Source: Takakia lepidozioides
Lineage: Eukaryota; Streptophyta; Takakiopsida; Takakiales; Takakiaceae
NCBI GenBank assembly: GCA_030704615.1
Contig: CM060734.1
Span: 17,734,001 to 17,798,000 of the forward strand
Length of the DNA: 64,000 nucleotides
Direction: 5' to 3'
Shown: one piece after another, positions 1 to 11,205 of the stretch
Position numbering within the stretch: position 1 is the first letter of the stretch
Layout: every line of letters starts with the position of its first letter
Program-made: the position numbers and the translations under genes
The notes under the pieces: model-generated
Databases searched by the model: none
Seen by the model: the letters and a program-made list of their open reading frames with translations, nothing else
What the model was told of the DNA's origin: nothing

Positions 1-317
1 CGGCATCATGAGCGATCGCAAGCAATGTTGTTGCAGTAAGGCGATTCGATCCTCGGGGAGGATCGTCCTTGACCTTGAAGAAGGCCAAGAAGAGTGCACT
101 GGGAGGAGCTTGAGAGGCTCCACCCCTGGCCGGGACTTGGAGGAAGTCGGCCAAACTAGCTAGTGGAGAGTAGAGTCAAGTGTGGGGTTTGGTTCTTTGC
201 CATGGGACGCCATGGTACGGAAACAAACTCCTTGATGTGGGACGCCACAACTTGGATGTTCGTTTCTACAAAATGGACAAGTCGATGAGGACATCGACTC
301 CCTGTTGGTAGGGGGTG
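1..317 (+). mobile_element. 3' internal end of an upstream chromodomain Gypsy element
   Basis: This stretch matches, in reverse orientation, the internal sequence next to the 3' LTR of the complete element at 56553-63781 (about 57259-57590). It ends in a G-rich tract just before the LTR, as expected for a polypurine tract. It carries no coding domain. The rest of this element lies outside the window. Confidence 0.85.
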
Positions 318-1041
318 TGTCGCGGCCCTTTGCCTTGAGGGCAGGGGGTCGGGACACATGAGGGGCTGCCCCTGTGGTGGGGGCAGCGGCAGCGATAGGT
401 ATGGGGGGCTGAAGCACCCTTGAGTGCCCAAGGCACTCAAGGAGGCGGAGGCGCTCACTAGGTGGAGCCCCGCACACCGGGTTGTGGTGGGGGTGGCTCC
501 ACAAGGGTGGTGGTAGCTTAGCGGGACTTAGTGGGGGTGGCATAGGACTCACCATGGGGGCGGAGACCTCGTGGTGGGAGTCGTGGGGAGTCTTGGGACT
601 CATCACGGTCCATAGGGGCCGTGGTGAGTGGGCCAAGACTCACCGCGACTCATCACCGGGAGTCGAGGGTTTTCGTGGTGGTTCGCCATAAAATGGCATG
701 GCTGGTTGTGAAACCCCCGCGGACAGCTACAGAAGTATATATAGGGAGTAGTAACCCGGAGAACGGTGCAAGCCCGTTGGTGACCAAAAACTAGTGAGTA
801 AGCGTGCGAGCCGGAAAGCGACCAAAGAGTGGGGAGCTTTTCCGGACTGCCAACTACCAAAGGGAATTCCGCTGGTTCCAAATCGGTGGAGGGTTCTTGG
901 AGAACAAAGGGGGACCGTTATGCCCCGGTGAGCAGCCAAAGTGCCAAGTTGGCCCGGCGGCCAGGTTGGGAGTCAGGCGCGCGCATCAAAGCGAGTAGCT
1001 ATGACTTGAGGGGGGAGCTTACCGAAGTGAGGTGCCCGACA
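318..1041 (+). repeat. LTR of chromodomain Gypsy element (shared by two elements)
   Basis: A 724-bp LTR beginning TGTCGCGG and ending CCCGACA, homologous to both LTRs of the element at 56553-63781. A TATA-like TATATATA at 736-743 is probably the LTR promoter. Element-internal sequence lies on both sides: 3' internal DNA on the left, primer-binding site and gag on the right. The LTR is therefore shared by two tandem elements rather than being a solo LTR. Confidence 0.9.
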
Positions 1042-1043
1042 CT

Positions 1044-1055
1044 TGGTATCAGAGC
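1044..1055 (+). promoter_or_regulatory. Primer-binding site (initiator tRNA-Met)
   Basis: The sequence TGGTATCAGAGC lies two bases after the LTR end. It is the standard complement of the 3' end of plant initiator tRNA-Met and primes minus-strand DNA synthesis of the retroelement. Confidence 0.9.
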
Positions 1056-1096
1056 TTAGAGTTCAGTACACGATCGTCCTTGGGATTGGCCTCATC

Positions 1097-1503
1097 ATGG
1101 GGTCGGGCAAGCCAAAGCGAAAGCGGAACGGCCCAAAAGATGATGATCCTGGTGAGCCCGATGGGGGCGACGTGTCACCGAGGCGGCCATTTGAGGAAGC
1201 GATGCATGTTTCTGAAAACGAGGCCGCTCAAGAGCGGGAGGAATCCGAGGAGTCGGAGCCCGAGGAATCCTTGAGAGCTCCGACAAACCAAGAGATGCCT
1301 CCCATGCCGGCAGCCTTTTGGGAAGGGTTGTTGGCGCAGTTTGGCGGGACGTTGAAAGACGTGTTGAAGGCGGCTAATGCCACTTCCACTAAGGCAAAGT
1401 TTAAGGTGAAGCCTAAGGAACCCGGCACCTTCGAGGGCGTCAACACCTGGCTCCTGGAGCTAGAGCAATACTTCCGGGCGGCCAAGTTGAGTGACGAGGA
1501 TCG
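1097..1503 (+). pseudogene. gag fragment of chromodomain Gypsy element
   Basis: The reading frame starts MGSGKPKRKRNG at 1097 and follows the gag of the complete element (63002-61839, minus) for about 135 residues: the acidic, Glu-rich N-terminus, then the FWEGLLAQFGGTLKD region and the start of the capsid-like part. Six codons (RNRKAL in the complete copy) are missing. The frame then leaves gag abruptly after LSDEDR, where the RING-finger element gene begins. Capsid, zinc knuckle and all of pol are absent. The rest of this element was not found in the window. Confidence 0.9.
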
Positions 1504-3490
1504 GCTTGGTGACTGCAGAAAATTTGTGGATTGGTGTCACATAAATTGTTTGTGGCCCAGAAATAGGCATGATCCACAAACCAAACAAAATCAAGCTAGC
1601 TTGCATTCCTGCGCCAACCCGCATTTCCGCCACAAGGCAGAGGAGGTACATACAACATTGTGGGGTCAACCGCTCGTCAACAATAAGGTCCCGTATTTAT
1701 TTGCGGCCATGTTGTACACAAAGTTGATTTTATTGCGACCAGTGGATTGGCAAACTGCCACTGCGAGACAGCGTACTAGACTATACATGTTCTCTGATAT
1801 CCCATACTTGTATATACGTTAGGGGTAGGACATCATACGGTTCGTTGGAAACGACGAGGTGGAAGAAGGAGGAAAGGCGGATGGAAACGACGATGTGGAA
1901 GAAGGAGGAAATACAGACCAACCTCCAGATTATATGCCGCAACAGGTCTCCGCAGCCGGGCCTTCAACGTCTGAGGTGGAGGGGGGCGAGGTACGCTCTC
2001 CGTTGGAGGAACAGTTGGCCGCACATGAACAACACATCAAAGACCTGCAGGACATTGTTCATTTGCAACGGTGGCAAATAGCGAAGTTGCTGGAAAGAAT
2101 GGGGTTGGGGACTCTTGACAGCGTACGCGGTGTGCTTCAGGACCCGAGGCCAATCACCAACAAGCAAGATATATTGGCGCGTTTGAATATGCCACCAATG
2201 GACATTGACCGCGTCATCGATGGGGTTGACTCAATCGGGCATGGGAATGAAGTGCAAACGTCTCAACTAGACCCGGCGAGGGTTGAGAAAGAAAGACTTG
2301 CGGCGGAGAGGGCAAGAAAAGGGAAGGACCCCATAGTGGAAACTGGGGAATGTTCAGCCGTTGCAAATTACATCGGCCCAAGAACAGGAATTAGAGCAGC
2401 TTGTGGGGGAACGCGAGCAAGCTAGGGCTGTTGCATATCGGTACTCAAATGCCATGCAAATCCGATCGTGGCCATGGTTGAAGGGGAATTGGTGAAATTG
2501 GGTGACATGGGCGGGCCATCTAGCATCGCGGGAAACACGGATAGAAGAAGCGTTGTCCTCCCTCCAACGTGCAGCACGTTTGTCAAATCGAAGCGTAGAT
2601 AGCATCTATGCTAATTTGCAAAGACACGACACTGTGCGTGATGTATTTACGTCAAAGTACACTGGATTCACCACATGGGGTGATGTGCATGCCATGTTTG
2701 AGCACTGTGTGCATACAATTTTCGATACCATACAGCATAAACTGGGATTTGGAAGTAGAGGAGGAGTGGGACACCAGGCCGAGGATGTCATCCTACATTA
2801 ATGAGGATAAACGGACGTGGATACCACAGAGCAATACAACGTCATGAGTAACAGATGGTACGGTGTGCACAATGTGCCTAAACCCTTATGGACCGGAGGG
2901 AGGCTATATGCTTGGTTCATGTGGCCATTTGTTCCATCCCACATGTCTCATATCGGCAGCCATGCGAGCCAGCCATGCCCTGACTGCCGTGGACCAATCC
3001 ATCGACGTTTCTACGAGTTTTTGGGTTGCAAGACAATATGCCCACGGGATCGGTACAACCGTACAACATGCCATTAGATGTATCGCCTTACGATTTTTTA
3101 AATTGGCAGCACTGGGGGAGACAATGACATGGGTGCTCCAAGAGAGATGTACGCCTTGGATGCGAAACATTAACTAGGTTAAAGATCCGGTGACCTTTGG
3201 GTGACATCCACTGGGAAATAACCGTGCGTGCTAGAGGCATACGGGACCCAGTCCAAAGGGAGTGTTTTTTGCCGGCTTGGGAGGGCATTGGAACTGTACC
3301 AGACAAAGATTCTTCCGACTGCCTGAGAATCCGTGGTGCCAGCGGAAACGACCCATACAATCGCGAACGATTGGGAGAGACCTATTTCCGAGGGAGTTGG
3401 AGGCCGCTAAGCATCCGTTGGGAGGATATGAATGAGACGTACTGGGTGCCTTGTCGGGATGACACTGGGACCTATCAGAGGGTACATTGA
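1504..3490 (+). pseudogene. RING-finger element gene, copy 1 (5'-truncated)
   Basis: Copy 1 of a gene family of unknown function; copy 2 is at 12454-14100 and 15626-16083. The first open block (about 1505-1820) encodes WCHINCLWPRNRHDPQ and matches the minus-strand N-terminal block of copy 2. Next come an acidic segment, a helix-rich segment with LEEQLAAHEQHIKDLQDIV, and a Glu/Arg-rich coiled coil near 2370-2440. A RING-H2-like finger follows (2863-3020): CTMC, then CGHLFHPTC, then CPDC one frame away. Stops after PYLYIR and near 2496, plus several frameshifts, break the frame. The gene starts inside the gag of the preceding retroelement and lacks about 60 N-terminal residues present in copy 2. 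The RING suggests ubiquitin-ligase-type zinc binding; that role is inference. Confidence 0.65.
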
Positions 3491-4027
3491 ACACACTGGC
3501 CAAGTCTCAAAGCGAACGAAAATCATTTGGATGGGCAACCATCCGTTGGCCCATTGAACGAATTTCGATTGATCTCATATTACTCTGAGGCCTCTTCCAT
3601 GGTACATTGAAGATACTGGCCAAGTCTCAAAGCGAACCAAATCATTGGAGGCAATGATTTATGCGTCGTTCCTTTATTGTGATTAATCGTTAATGGTGAA
3701 AATGATAAACCAAAGGTTCATTGATCAAAAAAAAATTGAATGATTTGAAATTTTGCCAGTATTTCTACATGCCTCTTACATGGACCGGAGAAGTCGAGAT
3801 CAATAAAAATGGTTCACAGGAGGAAACCAATGGTTACTTGATATGCCGATTTCTGAATGCTTTCAAACTTTGCCATTGCATTGTACATGCCCTCTTAAAG
3901 GTACCGGACAATATGAGTTCGATTTAAAATATTACAATGGGTGAACCAATGGTATCTTCATTCAGCAATTTTTGATTGTTTTGAAACTTTGCCAGTATAT
4001 TGTACATGCCGTCAAACATGTACCAAC
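3480..4027 (+). repeat. Diverged direct repeats downstream of RING gene
   Basis: Two sets are visible. A block of about 50 bp beginning GGTACATTGAA and containing CTGGCCAAGTCTCAAAGCGA occurs at 3480-3530 and 3600-3648. A second unit, with GAAATTTTGCCAGTAT then TACATGCC and an ACCGG-like end, occurs near 3747, 3868 and 3985, spaced about 120 bp. No coding sequence is supported here. Confidence 0.7.
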
Positions 4028-4648
4028 AAGTAGAGGTCATTCAAAGGTTCAAAGGATGAACCTCGTATTTCCAAAAATTACGTAGACTATATAGTGGGTT
4101 GCACATTTAATTATTCGCAACCTGAGACCTTTGGCCTACTCCCTACGTTTCTAGCCTTTCTAGTCATCTTCATCTAGATTTATTACTTCGTTGTCGTCAT
4201 CTCCAGATTTTGATGAAGATGCTCCGAGAGGCATGCATTTGCTCATCCTAGGGGGCAGGAGGCAAGGCACTTTGCATCGGGACTAAACAAATTCATGGGG
4301 GCAAATGTAGTAATAAGCTGATTTTGTGTGCAATATGAGACCAACTCCTGTATATCCAAGCTGCTGCCAAGCCGGCCGCGCTTGAACTCCGACTCTCCTC
4401 CACACTCGCCTCCAGCACCTGCTGTGCATCACGCACTCGCTTGGCTAGCGCACCGTTCCTTCCAGCCACCGCCGCTGCGACTCGCTGCTTCTCCTGCCCT
4501 GCTTCTTGCTGCTCTCTCAGACGCTAATAAGCAGATGCAAACCCCACCTTACACAGAGAGAAAGCATGACCTAGGTGGAGAAGTCCATTCATGTAAGGAT
4601 AGGGAAGTTTCCAAAGAACTTTTCACCTTCCTTTGAATTTTTAAATTG

Positions 4649-4681
<33 letters not shown>

Positions 4682-6129
4682 GCCTTTTGATCTAATTTAA
4701 TGATTTAGAGCCTAATTGGTCATAACTTTGTCAAATGCCTTCGTTTGACTCAGTTTTGGGGGATAGCTGCAGAAAGGGAAATTTATCTATCTAGACCTGG
4801 TTTAGTTTTTTGGACTCTGGCTAAAACTCTATGGATTTTTTGAGTGTGAGTGTGCTATGAAAGATCCACAATTCTATTTCTAAAACTACTGTGGTCACCA
4901 TGAGAGACAAATATGGATGTCCTCCTTGTATGGCTTGGGGAAATGGGACGTAATTGAAGGGCAGGTCTCTTCTTTTAGCCTGTGCACAAAGAGGAAATTT
5001 TATGTTTCTCAAGGGGCTCAGACTGATTTGAGTGGAGAGCAGTTGGACGAGTTGTTGCATACTGGAGTCAGGCATTTAGCAATAGACAACAGCTTTGTAG
5101 TTGGCGTTTGAGGGCCTCAAATTGCTTTGGACATTCAAACTCTGTTGGAGCAGCATTTCTGCAGCTGTAGGTGAAATACCAAAAGTGGGTGAAGCTAGGC
5201 TTGGAACACAGCCAAAGACAGCCCCGGGGACCAGGTGTTCAGCCAAAGGCCCGTGGTGTACTGGAGCAGGGAGCAGGTTACACAAGTTTTTGCAATCAGA
5301 CATGGTTGCAGCGGACACGCTCTACACGAGCAACCACGAGCGGGGTTCATTAGCAATGAAAAGTTGTTCTGCTTGAAGGAGATGCAATCATTCGCAATGA
5401 GGACACCCGCACCGTCTCAAAGCTTTCGAGTTGAGAGCTGTCAGACCCACCTTTATTTTCTTTAGAGTGTTCAGTGAGCGGGAGATAAGGGAGTATTGCT
5501 TTGTCTCTCCTGGCAGAGAGAGGAGGAGGGTTGATTAGAGCGAGCTACTATAGCTTGGGATAGGGTAGTGGCAGTTTTGGATATAGATAACCTCCCACAC
5601 CTTATATCATGCATAAGCGAGGCACTTTGAGAGAAGTCTGGCAGTTGATAGCATAGATCAGAATTAGATCTTGCTTGTCAAACCTCTATTCTCCCCCTCC
5701 CTCTCTTTATATTTTCATTACTTTTACTTGTAGTTGCCAAAGCCTCTCGTGGTGGAGGCCAGTCAGTCCGGTTTTTGGCTGGGGTATTCTGCGGAGCAGC
5801 ACTGTGAGGGATTTTGGTGTGGGTGTTTGATGTTTTGGTTTCTTGTGTTTTGGATCCCCCCCACACCTACATGCTTGACTGTGCGCCATGTTGGTTTTGT
5901 GTGGGCGCTTGCTTTCATAGGGTATGGCCGGATTTGATCACCGTCAATCCTAAGATTCTGTCGGTGGTGAGGCTGGAGTGATGACCAGCAAACCACCAGT
6001 GTTTCTCTTGGTGAGGCTGGGTTGATGACCAGCCAACCATAGGATTCTTGCGGTGATGCAGGTGTAGGTGCCCTTAGCCACTGGAAGATGACCCTTAATC
6101 CTCAACAGGTGCTCCCCATGTCACTATTA
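4028..6129. other. No supported gene; 32-A tract and short repeats
   Basis: I find no convincing gene in these 2.1 kb; the open frames are short and have no recognisable motif. A run of 32 A occupies 4649-4680 and could mark the 3' end of a retrocopy. Two copies of a roughly 40-bp block (GGTGAGGCTGG, then TGATGACCAGC) lie at about 5969-6045. The last part (about 5450-6129) may be the LTR or leader of the methyltransferase-bearing Gypsy element to its right: it ends near an ATGTCA resembling the start of that element's gag, but I found no matching 3' LTR. Confidence 0.5.
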
Positions 6130-6135
6130 AATTAG

Positions 6136-7129
6136 TTACAGAGCCTTATAGTGGCATGACTTTCTGAACAACTCTGCACCGCTGATCACATGTACGTGCC
6201 CACATGTCGGATCGTCAGGTTGAGAACTATACAACTTCTCTATGAATGGATGCAGGCAAATCCGGCTCCGGCCAAAGAGAAGAAAGTATGGTGAGAAGGA
6301 GGCAAGAATGCTGCTTGCGAACCTGTAGCCCTGGCTAACTAAGGTAACTGAAGGTCCCAATCTCTAGGTGTCCCTTCTGCAAGCCATACTTGCGCAACCC
6401 CTCTTCACTGTCTAACAACCCTCTCTGCCAAGCCCAATCGGCCTCATGATGATCCCGAGAAGTTGGGTGCGTGGTCTACCAAGCCTTGTCACAGAACGCC
6501 TGAAAACTCCCCCAGAACTCTCTCCCTTGGTCCGTGAGTACCTCAGTTGGAGCACCGAATCGGCTAAGTACACATCCAAGAATGCATACGCAGCTCCCTC
6601 ACTAGCTTATCAGGCAATGGAACCAACTCAATCCACTTGGAAAATGCTCCACCATCACCAACACGTACTTGTTGTGGCGCTGGTCAATGGCAACGGCCCT
6701 GCAAAGTCAAGACTCCACCTGTAGCCCCATCCCATGATCAGAGAGGGTGCAATGGTGGTTGTAGGGGCGTTGAATGAAGCACGCCCACCCTGTCACACAC
6801 CATGCACCTAGCCACAAATTGTTGCACCTCTGTGTGCATACCACGCCACCAAAACTGCCCCTGCAGTAGACTATGAGTTGTGTTGCACCCTCAAACGCCC
6901 AACTCCTCATGGCATGTCGCACTAACCATGCTCGTTGGTTGGGTGAGGCACAATTCTCACTCGACCATCTTCCTACACTCGAACAGTGTGTCCCCTCCCA
7001 CTTGAAACTCTTGGTTTGTTGTAGAATCCGATCCCTCTCCTGGCAGTCACAGTGGCTGCCGTGCCCCAGTGCGGAGATAGTCAACACAACTGAATCCTCA
7101 ATGTATATCTTTGGCGCCACCTTGCTCAT
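6136..7129 (-). pseudogene. Gypsy integrase, decayed (DNMT-bearing element)
   Basis: Pieces of a Ty3/Gypsy integrase are spread over three frames. Near 6790-6850 a zinc-binding region leaves RCMVCDR. Near 6700 the core begins DFAGPLP, followed by NKYVLVMVEH and a second acidic motif recognisable as TDQGREFW in another frame. Downstream are RKYGLQKGHL and the highly typical SFSPYFLLFGR (about 6270-6300). It ends with AELFRK followed by a methionine at about 6140. The protein would insert the element's cDNA. Several frameshifts and stops make it non-functional. The expected continuation is on the other strand at 11205. Confidence 0.8.
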
Positions 7130-7165
7130 TGCTGGCCTCAGGGTCCTCAGACACTCGGTCTACAG

Positions 7166-8449
7166 TCATCCTATTAGTCCAACCTGGCCTGCCGCTGCCA
7201 AGATACCAAAATGCCGATGCATGTCCATCCGGGCACCATCTCCTCGTCCGTCCGCACATGGCCACCGAGCTCCAGTGTCATCCTCTGGCTCGTGCATGGA
7301 TTGCGACTCAACCCCTCCGCAATCCCGATTGACCAAACCGGTCTGATGCACAACCTGAAAGTCATACTCTTGAAGTAGAGTGCCCACCGTCAAGCTTCCC
7401 TGTAAGCTTGTCTGACTCCATCAACCACTTGAGTGGCTGGTGATCCGTGACAAGGGTGAAGAGATTTCCATATAGATAGCACCTGAAGTGTGTCACGGCC
7501 CACACTGCAGCTAAGCACTCTCCCTCATATGAGCTATACTTAGCCTCTGCAGCGTTGTTCGAGCGACTGGCATAAGCCACTACGAACTCTCTTCCCTCAT
7601 CATCCACCTGTGTGAGCACCGCTCCAAGCCCTAACATGCTCCAATCTGTATGCAACTGAAAAGGACGCCCCCTGATAGGTCGTCTCAAGATGGGCGCCGA
7701 GGTCAACCTCGCCTTGAGCTCTTGGAAAGCTCGTTCTTGCTCATCTTCCCACTGCCACTCCTGGTCCACCTTGGTCAGCTTGGTTAGAGCCTTTGCAATG
7801 GCACTAAATCCCTTGACAAACCGTCTATAATAGTTTGCCAACCCCATGAAAGCTTGAACTCGGCTCACATCCGTGGGGCGTGGAATTTGTGCAATGGCCT
7901 CCACCTTAGTCTGCTGTACCCCCAATCCTCTAGGATATATCATGTGACCTAGATACTCAATCTGGTTGTGGAAAAACTTGCACTTCCCCGGATGTAATTT
8001 CAATCCATGCGCCCTCAAGCGCTCAAATACCACCTGAAGGTGTCTCTCATGCTCCTCCACCGTAGCACTAAAGATGATGATGTCATCTATGTAGCACCGA
8101 ACAAACTCCACCCTGCTAGAATCCTGTCCATGACTCTCTGAAACTTTGTAGAAGCGTTATTAAGCCCAAATGGTAAGAACCGCCACTAGTATAGGCAATC
8201 CTTCCCGTGCTCATTGATCCCCCAAAATGTCGTCTTCTGCTTATCCGCCTTCTTGATAGGCAACTGGTGATATCCGGATCGTAAATCCAAAGTGCTAAAG
8301 ACCTTGGCATGCCCAATGGCATCAAAGATCTCCTCTGGTGTTGGCATGGCATACCTATCGGGCTTGGTCTGACAATTTACAGGCCGATAATCACCGCACA
8401 TACGTCTCTCCGTCCAATTGCCATAGACATCCTTCTTGGCTGGCATCAC
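7166..8449 (-). pseudogene. Reverse transcriptase and RNase H (DNMT-bearing element)
   Basis: The minus frame at 8449-8186 has the RT fingers and palm start (CGDYRPVN, then [19 protein letters not shown]). After a frameshift the frame at 8111-7362 gives CYIDDIIIFSA, where the YIDD box holds two catalytic aspartates. It continues through the thumb (YLGHMIYPRGLGVQ, MGLANYYRRFVKGFS) to RNase H (TDWSMLGLGAVL, AEAKYSSYEGECLAAVWAV, TDHQPLKWL). The tail LLQEYDFQVVHQTGLVN (about 7370) is the usual end of Gypsy RNase H. The product would copy element RNA into DNA. At least two frameshifts interrupt it; the catalytic boxes are readable. Confidence 0.92.
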
Positions 8450-9004
8450 TGTGGCTGAAGCCTACTCTCCACCAGCCTCCCAGAGGTCCTAAGTCCTCAT
8501 CCGAATCAAGGACCTCTCAATGTCACTGTATCTATAGGGTCTCCGAAAGATTGGCGTGTCAGTGGCCAATTCAATGTGAATCTCTTGACCCTTCAGTGCT
8601 CCCAAGTCCTTCAAACTGAAGGCAAAGCAGTTCCTGTAAGCCCTCAAGAACCGCCGTATACATCGTCTCTTTCCTCCGGTGACTATGGGTCCAACATCAG
8701 GCTCCCAGTTGTCCTCCGTGACTGCAACCTTGAGTCCAGCAGGCTTAGAGGTAGAAGACGCGTCCCGTGGTTGCTATGTTGCAACCTCTTGAGCAGTGAC
8801 CACTGCCTGCTCTGTCAGTGACAATGTCTCATCTTGCCCCATCATCCCATCCTTAAGGTCCTCCTCAACCCGAGAAAAATCCCCAACCTCATCCATCACT
8901 GCCGCCTTGGCTGCCAACTCCTTTCAAACCTCGAGCACCTCCCACGTGTGCCATGGATGCGGCCTGCACCTCGTGGTCCTCACCTGTTCGCCCCCAGTTG
9001 CTGC

Positions 9005-9870
9005 CTATACCGTCTTGGTAGGCAGAAAGACTATCAAGGGAAATGTACTCCATACTCTGCGCTGCTCAGCCATAGCCAAGCTGATAATCCAGGTCAAGCA
9101 ATTGAGATCCATGGCTTGCCCCAACACCTGACGACGTGATGCCTCAAAAAGTGATGGCACCGCCGTGGTACCAGTGGTAAAACCCATTGCCCGCTTGAGC
9201 TCGTCAGCATTGGGCTCCACTAACTGCTGCAACTGGCTATCCCACAAGAGGCCAGGTCCACCATCCCGAAAGGCATGAGATCCTAGAAAATTGAGCAGTG
9301 TAGGCAATGCAGCTCGTGGGTGACCACCTTATTAACCATTGCCCAAAGGTGATCGGTCATCGTGTCTCACACGCAAAGACTGTCTTCTTTTCTCCAAAAT
9401 GTTATCCACCGTCAGGTGTGGTGGCCGCTGCACCCCATCAAATGCACGCTTGAGCAGTGCAGGTGGCATCAAGTTGGTCCACCATAGTCGTGGGTGATGA
9501 GCCCGTGACCCCACTTGCAGCTCCATCCAGCAACACTGCTAACCCAAGCCAAGACCGCACTTGATGCACACTGGCCATCACCTTGGCCCGAGAATCACCC
9601 ATCAATGGCACATTCTCCAAGATATATGTCGGAGAGTCTGTCTGCTGAAGCTGCAAATAGCGTAGGACCCTCAACATCTCCCAAAACAGGCGTGACCTTG
9701 AGTCTTGTAACCCATTGCCATGTCCGGCTGATGAATGCCCTTGGTAGGGCCAACCTGCCACTACCAAGTGAATAGGGTCAACCCGCTCCAAATCATGCGC
9801 CCCCAGCAAAGAGACGTCTGCTGGCAATGCTTGTGCTTGCCCTCGTCTTACACCTTGTGCCTGACCACCT
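9005..9870 (-). pseudogene. Cytosine-5 DNA methyltransferase domain in Gypsy polyprotein
   Basis: Between gag and RT on the minus strand lies the C-terminal half of a C5-cytosine methyltransferase. In order: GAHDLERVDPIHLVVAGWP (motif III-IV region), ILENVPL (motif VI, ENV; 9597-9630), HPRLWWTN (motif VIII), QLQQLVEPNADELKRAMGF (motif IX, plus the target-domain end) and QAMDLNCLTWII (motif X). The catalytic Pro-Cys dipeptide of motif IV reads Pro-Tyr here: the codon at 9744-9746 is TAC. The SAM-binding motif I (FxGxG) is missing; the frame passes from an Arg/Gly-rich gag tail straight into the motif III region. A frameshift lies near 9520 and stops near 9330. This copy therefore cannot methylate DNA. 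The family transfers a methyl group to C5 of cytosine; carriage by a retroelement may let it methylate its own copies. Confidence 0.85.
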
Positions 9871-9951
9871 CGTTCTCTCTGAGGTGCTCTACCTCGCCCT
9901 CGGCCACCATTGTTCCCTTGGAACTGGCCTTGCCGCAACTTAGGGTGCAAG

Positions 9952-11205
9952 TCATAATACTAGGCATCTCCATGCCCATACTTGCCATAATGCCCACACT
10001 GCAACTATGCAGGCTGTGCTTGTGCCGACCTTTTGCCACTCTCTGGGCAATCTTTCTTGACATGAGGTCCTCCACATGTCCAACATATCACCCCAGGTTG
10101 CTGTTGGCTTGCAAAAGATGCTACTGGCCTCTGCACCTGAGGTCCCCTGTAAGCTCCATGGAATTTGGGTTGGGCAACCTTGCCCACCACGCTGTTGGGC
10201 AGTCCCTTGTACCTGTTGGCTGGCAGCTATGCCTCGTGCAGGCATGTCCTTGCCAAATCCAATGGTAACAACTCGCTCCTCCACCATGTTGAGCTCAATC
10301 CGCTCAGCCAATAGAAACACATCTGCTAATGTGGGTTGGGCCGCTTGTAACAGGGTTGCATCCCGCATCCTTCTCCTGAGCTTCTTGTCCAAAATTCCAT
10401 ACCGGAATTGGACTGCCTGAGCTTCAGTAACCCCTTGGGTCACACTTATCAAGCGCCTCATACGAGTGTAGGCCTCTCGCAAGCTCTCACTGGATTTGCG
10501 CTGGAAGTCTTGCAAACTTCGCAGTTTCTCTGTCCGTACGCCTTGGTAGTTCGTCCGCAACTCCTGGAAGAACTCCACCACCGGGTTGAATCTAGGCACA
10601 TGTGTTGTAGTCATGGTAGGAGGAGTAGTAGCACCTTTTGAACTGGTACCACCTGCAGAAGTACCGGCACTACTTGTTCCACTACTAGTGCTGGCAGTGG
10701 GAGATATTGGTGTTGATGCAGCTACTGGTCGCGTCGTGCCTCGAGTAATGGAGACGTAGTCAGGTGACCAATACATCCTCCACTCCTCAATCTCTGCTTC
10801 ATGTCCTCGCCTGAACTCGTGGTAATCGTCCATAGGCGGGCCTTCCAAATGCTGGAACAGTCTCCACGCCATGAATGGGGTGAACAGCTGTGGATTGCGC
10901 ATTTGCTGCAAATCACACCAGCTGTCAAACTCCTGGATAAAGTCATCCAGCTCGATTGTGCCCATAGCTCCAGAGTACCTACGAGGCCCCTTGGTAGCTC
11001 CATACATCTTCTCCATGTCGTCCCACAACAATGGCGAATGAAACTGCACACCTGTTGATGAAGCCTCCGAGTCTGTGTCTGACTCTGCACTAGTTGAGGG
11101 TGGAGGTGAAGGTGGTCTGAAACGAACACCTTGTCTGGTGAACCCACTCTCACTGCTACTGCCTGTAGCCGTACTCCCCTCAAAACCCTTGGGTAACTCC
11201 GTGAT
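9952..11205 (-). CDS. Gag of DNMT-bearing Gypsy element
   Basis: A long open minus-strand frame of about 415 residues. It has a low-complexity Ser/Pro/acidic N-terminus (SPPPSTSAESDTDSEASS), then a capsid-like region with WRLFQHLEGPPMDDYHEF and a second Ser/Thr-rich linker. The capsid C-terminal domain follows (FFQELRTNYQGVRTEKLRSL, then FRYGILDKKLRRRM). In an overlapping frame near 10050-10110 a zinc knuckle reads CWTCGGPHVKKDC, so a frameshift separates capsid and knuckle. The N-terminal residues upstream of VITELPKGF belong to sequence of opposite origin, so the true start is lost at the inversion breakpoint at about 11205. Gag packages element RNA into particles. Confidence 0.8.
   Translation of the reverse strand: MTELPKGFEGSTATGSSSESGFTRQGVRFRPPSPPPSTSAESDTDSEASSTGVQFHSPLLWDDMEKMYGATKGPRRYSGAMGTIELDDFIQEFDSWCDLQQMRNPQLFTPFMAWRLFQHLEGPPMDDYHEFRRGHEAEIEEWRMYWSPDYVSITRGTTRPVAASTPISPTASTSSGTSSAGTSAGGTSSKGATTPPTMTTTHVPRFNPVVEFFQELRTNYQGVRTEKLRSLQDFQRKSSESLREAYTRMRRLISVTQGVTEAQAVQFRYGILDKKLRRRMRDATLLQAAQPTLADVFLLAERIELNMVEERVVTIGFGKDMPARGIAASQQVQGTAQQRGGQGCPTQIPWSLQGTSGAEASSIFCKPTATWGDMLDMWRTSCQERLPREWQKVGTSTACIVAVWALWQVWAWRCLVL

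Noticed and set aside
4328-4636. Pro/Ala-rich open frame of 102 codons
   Set aside because: No recognisable motif, biased composition, and it ends next to a poly-A tract in otherwise non-coding DNA.
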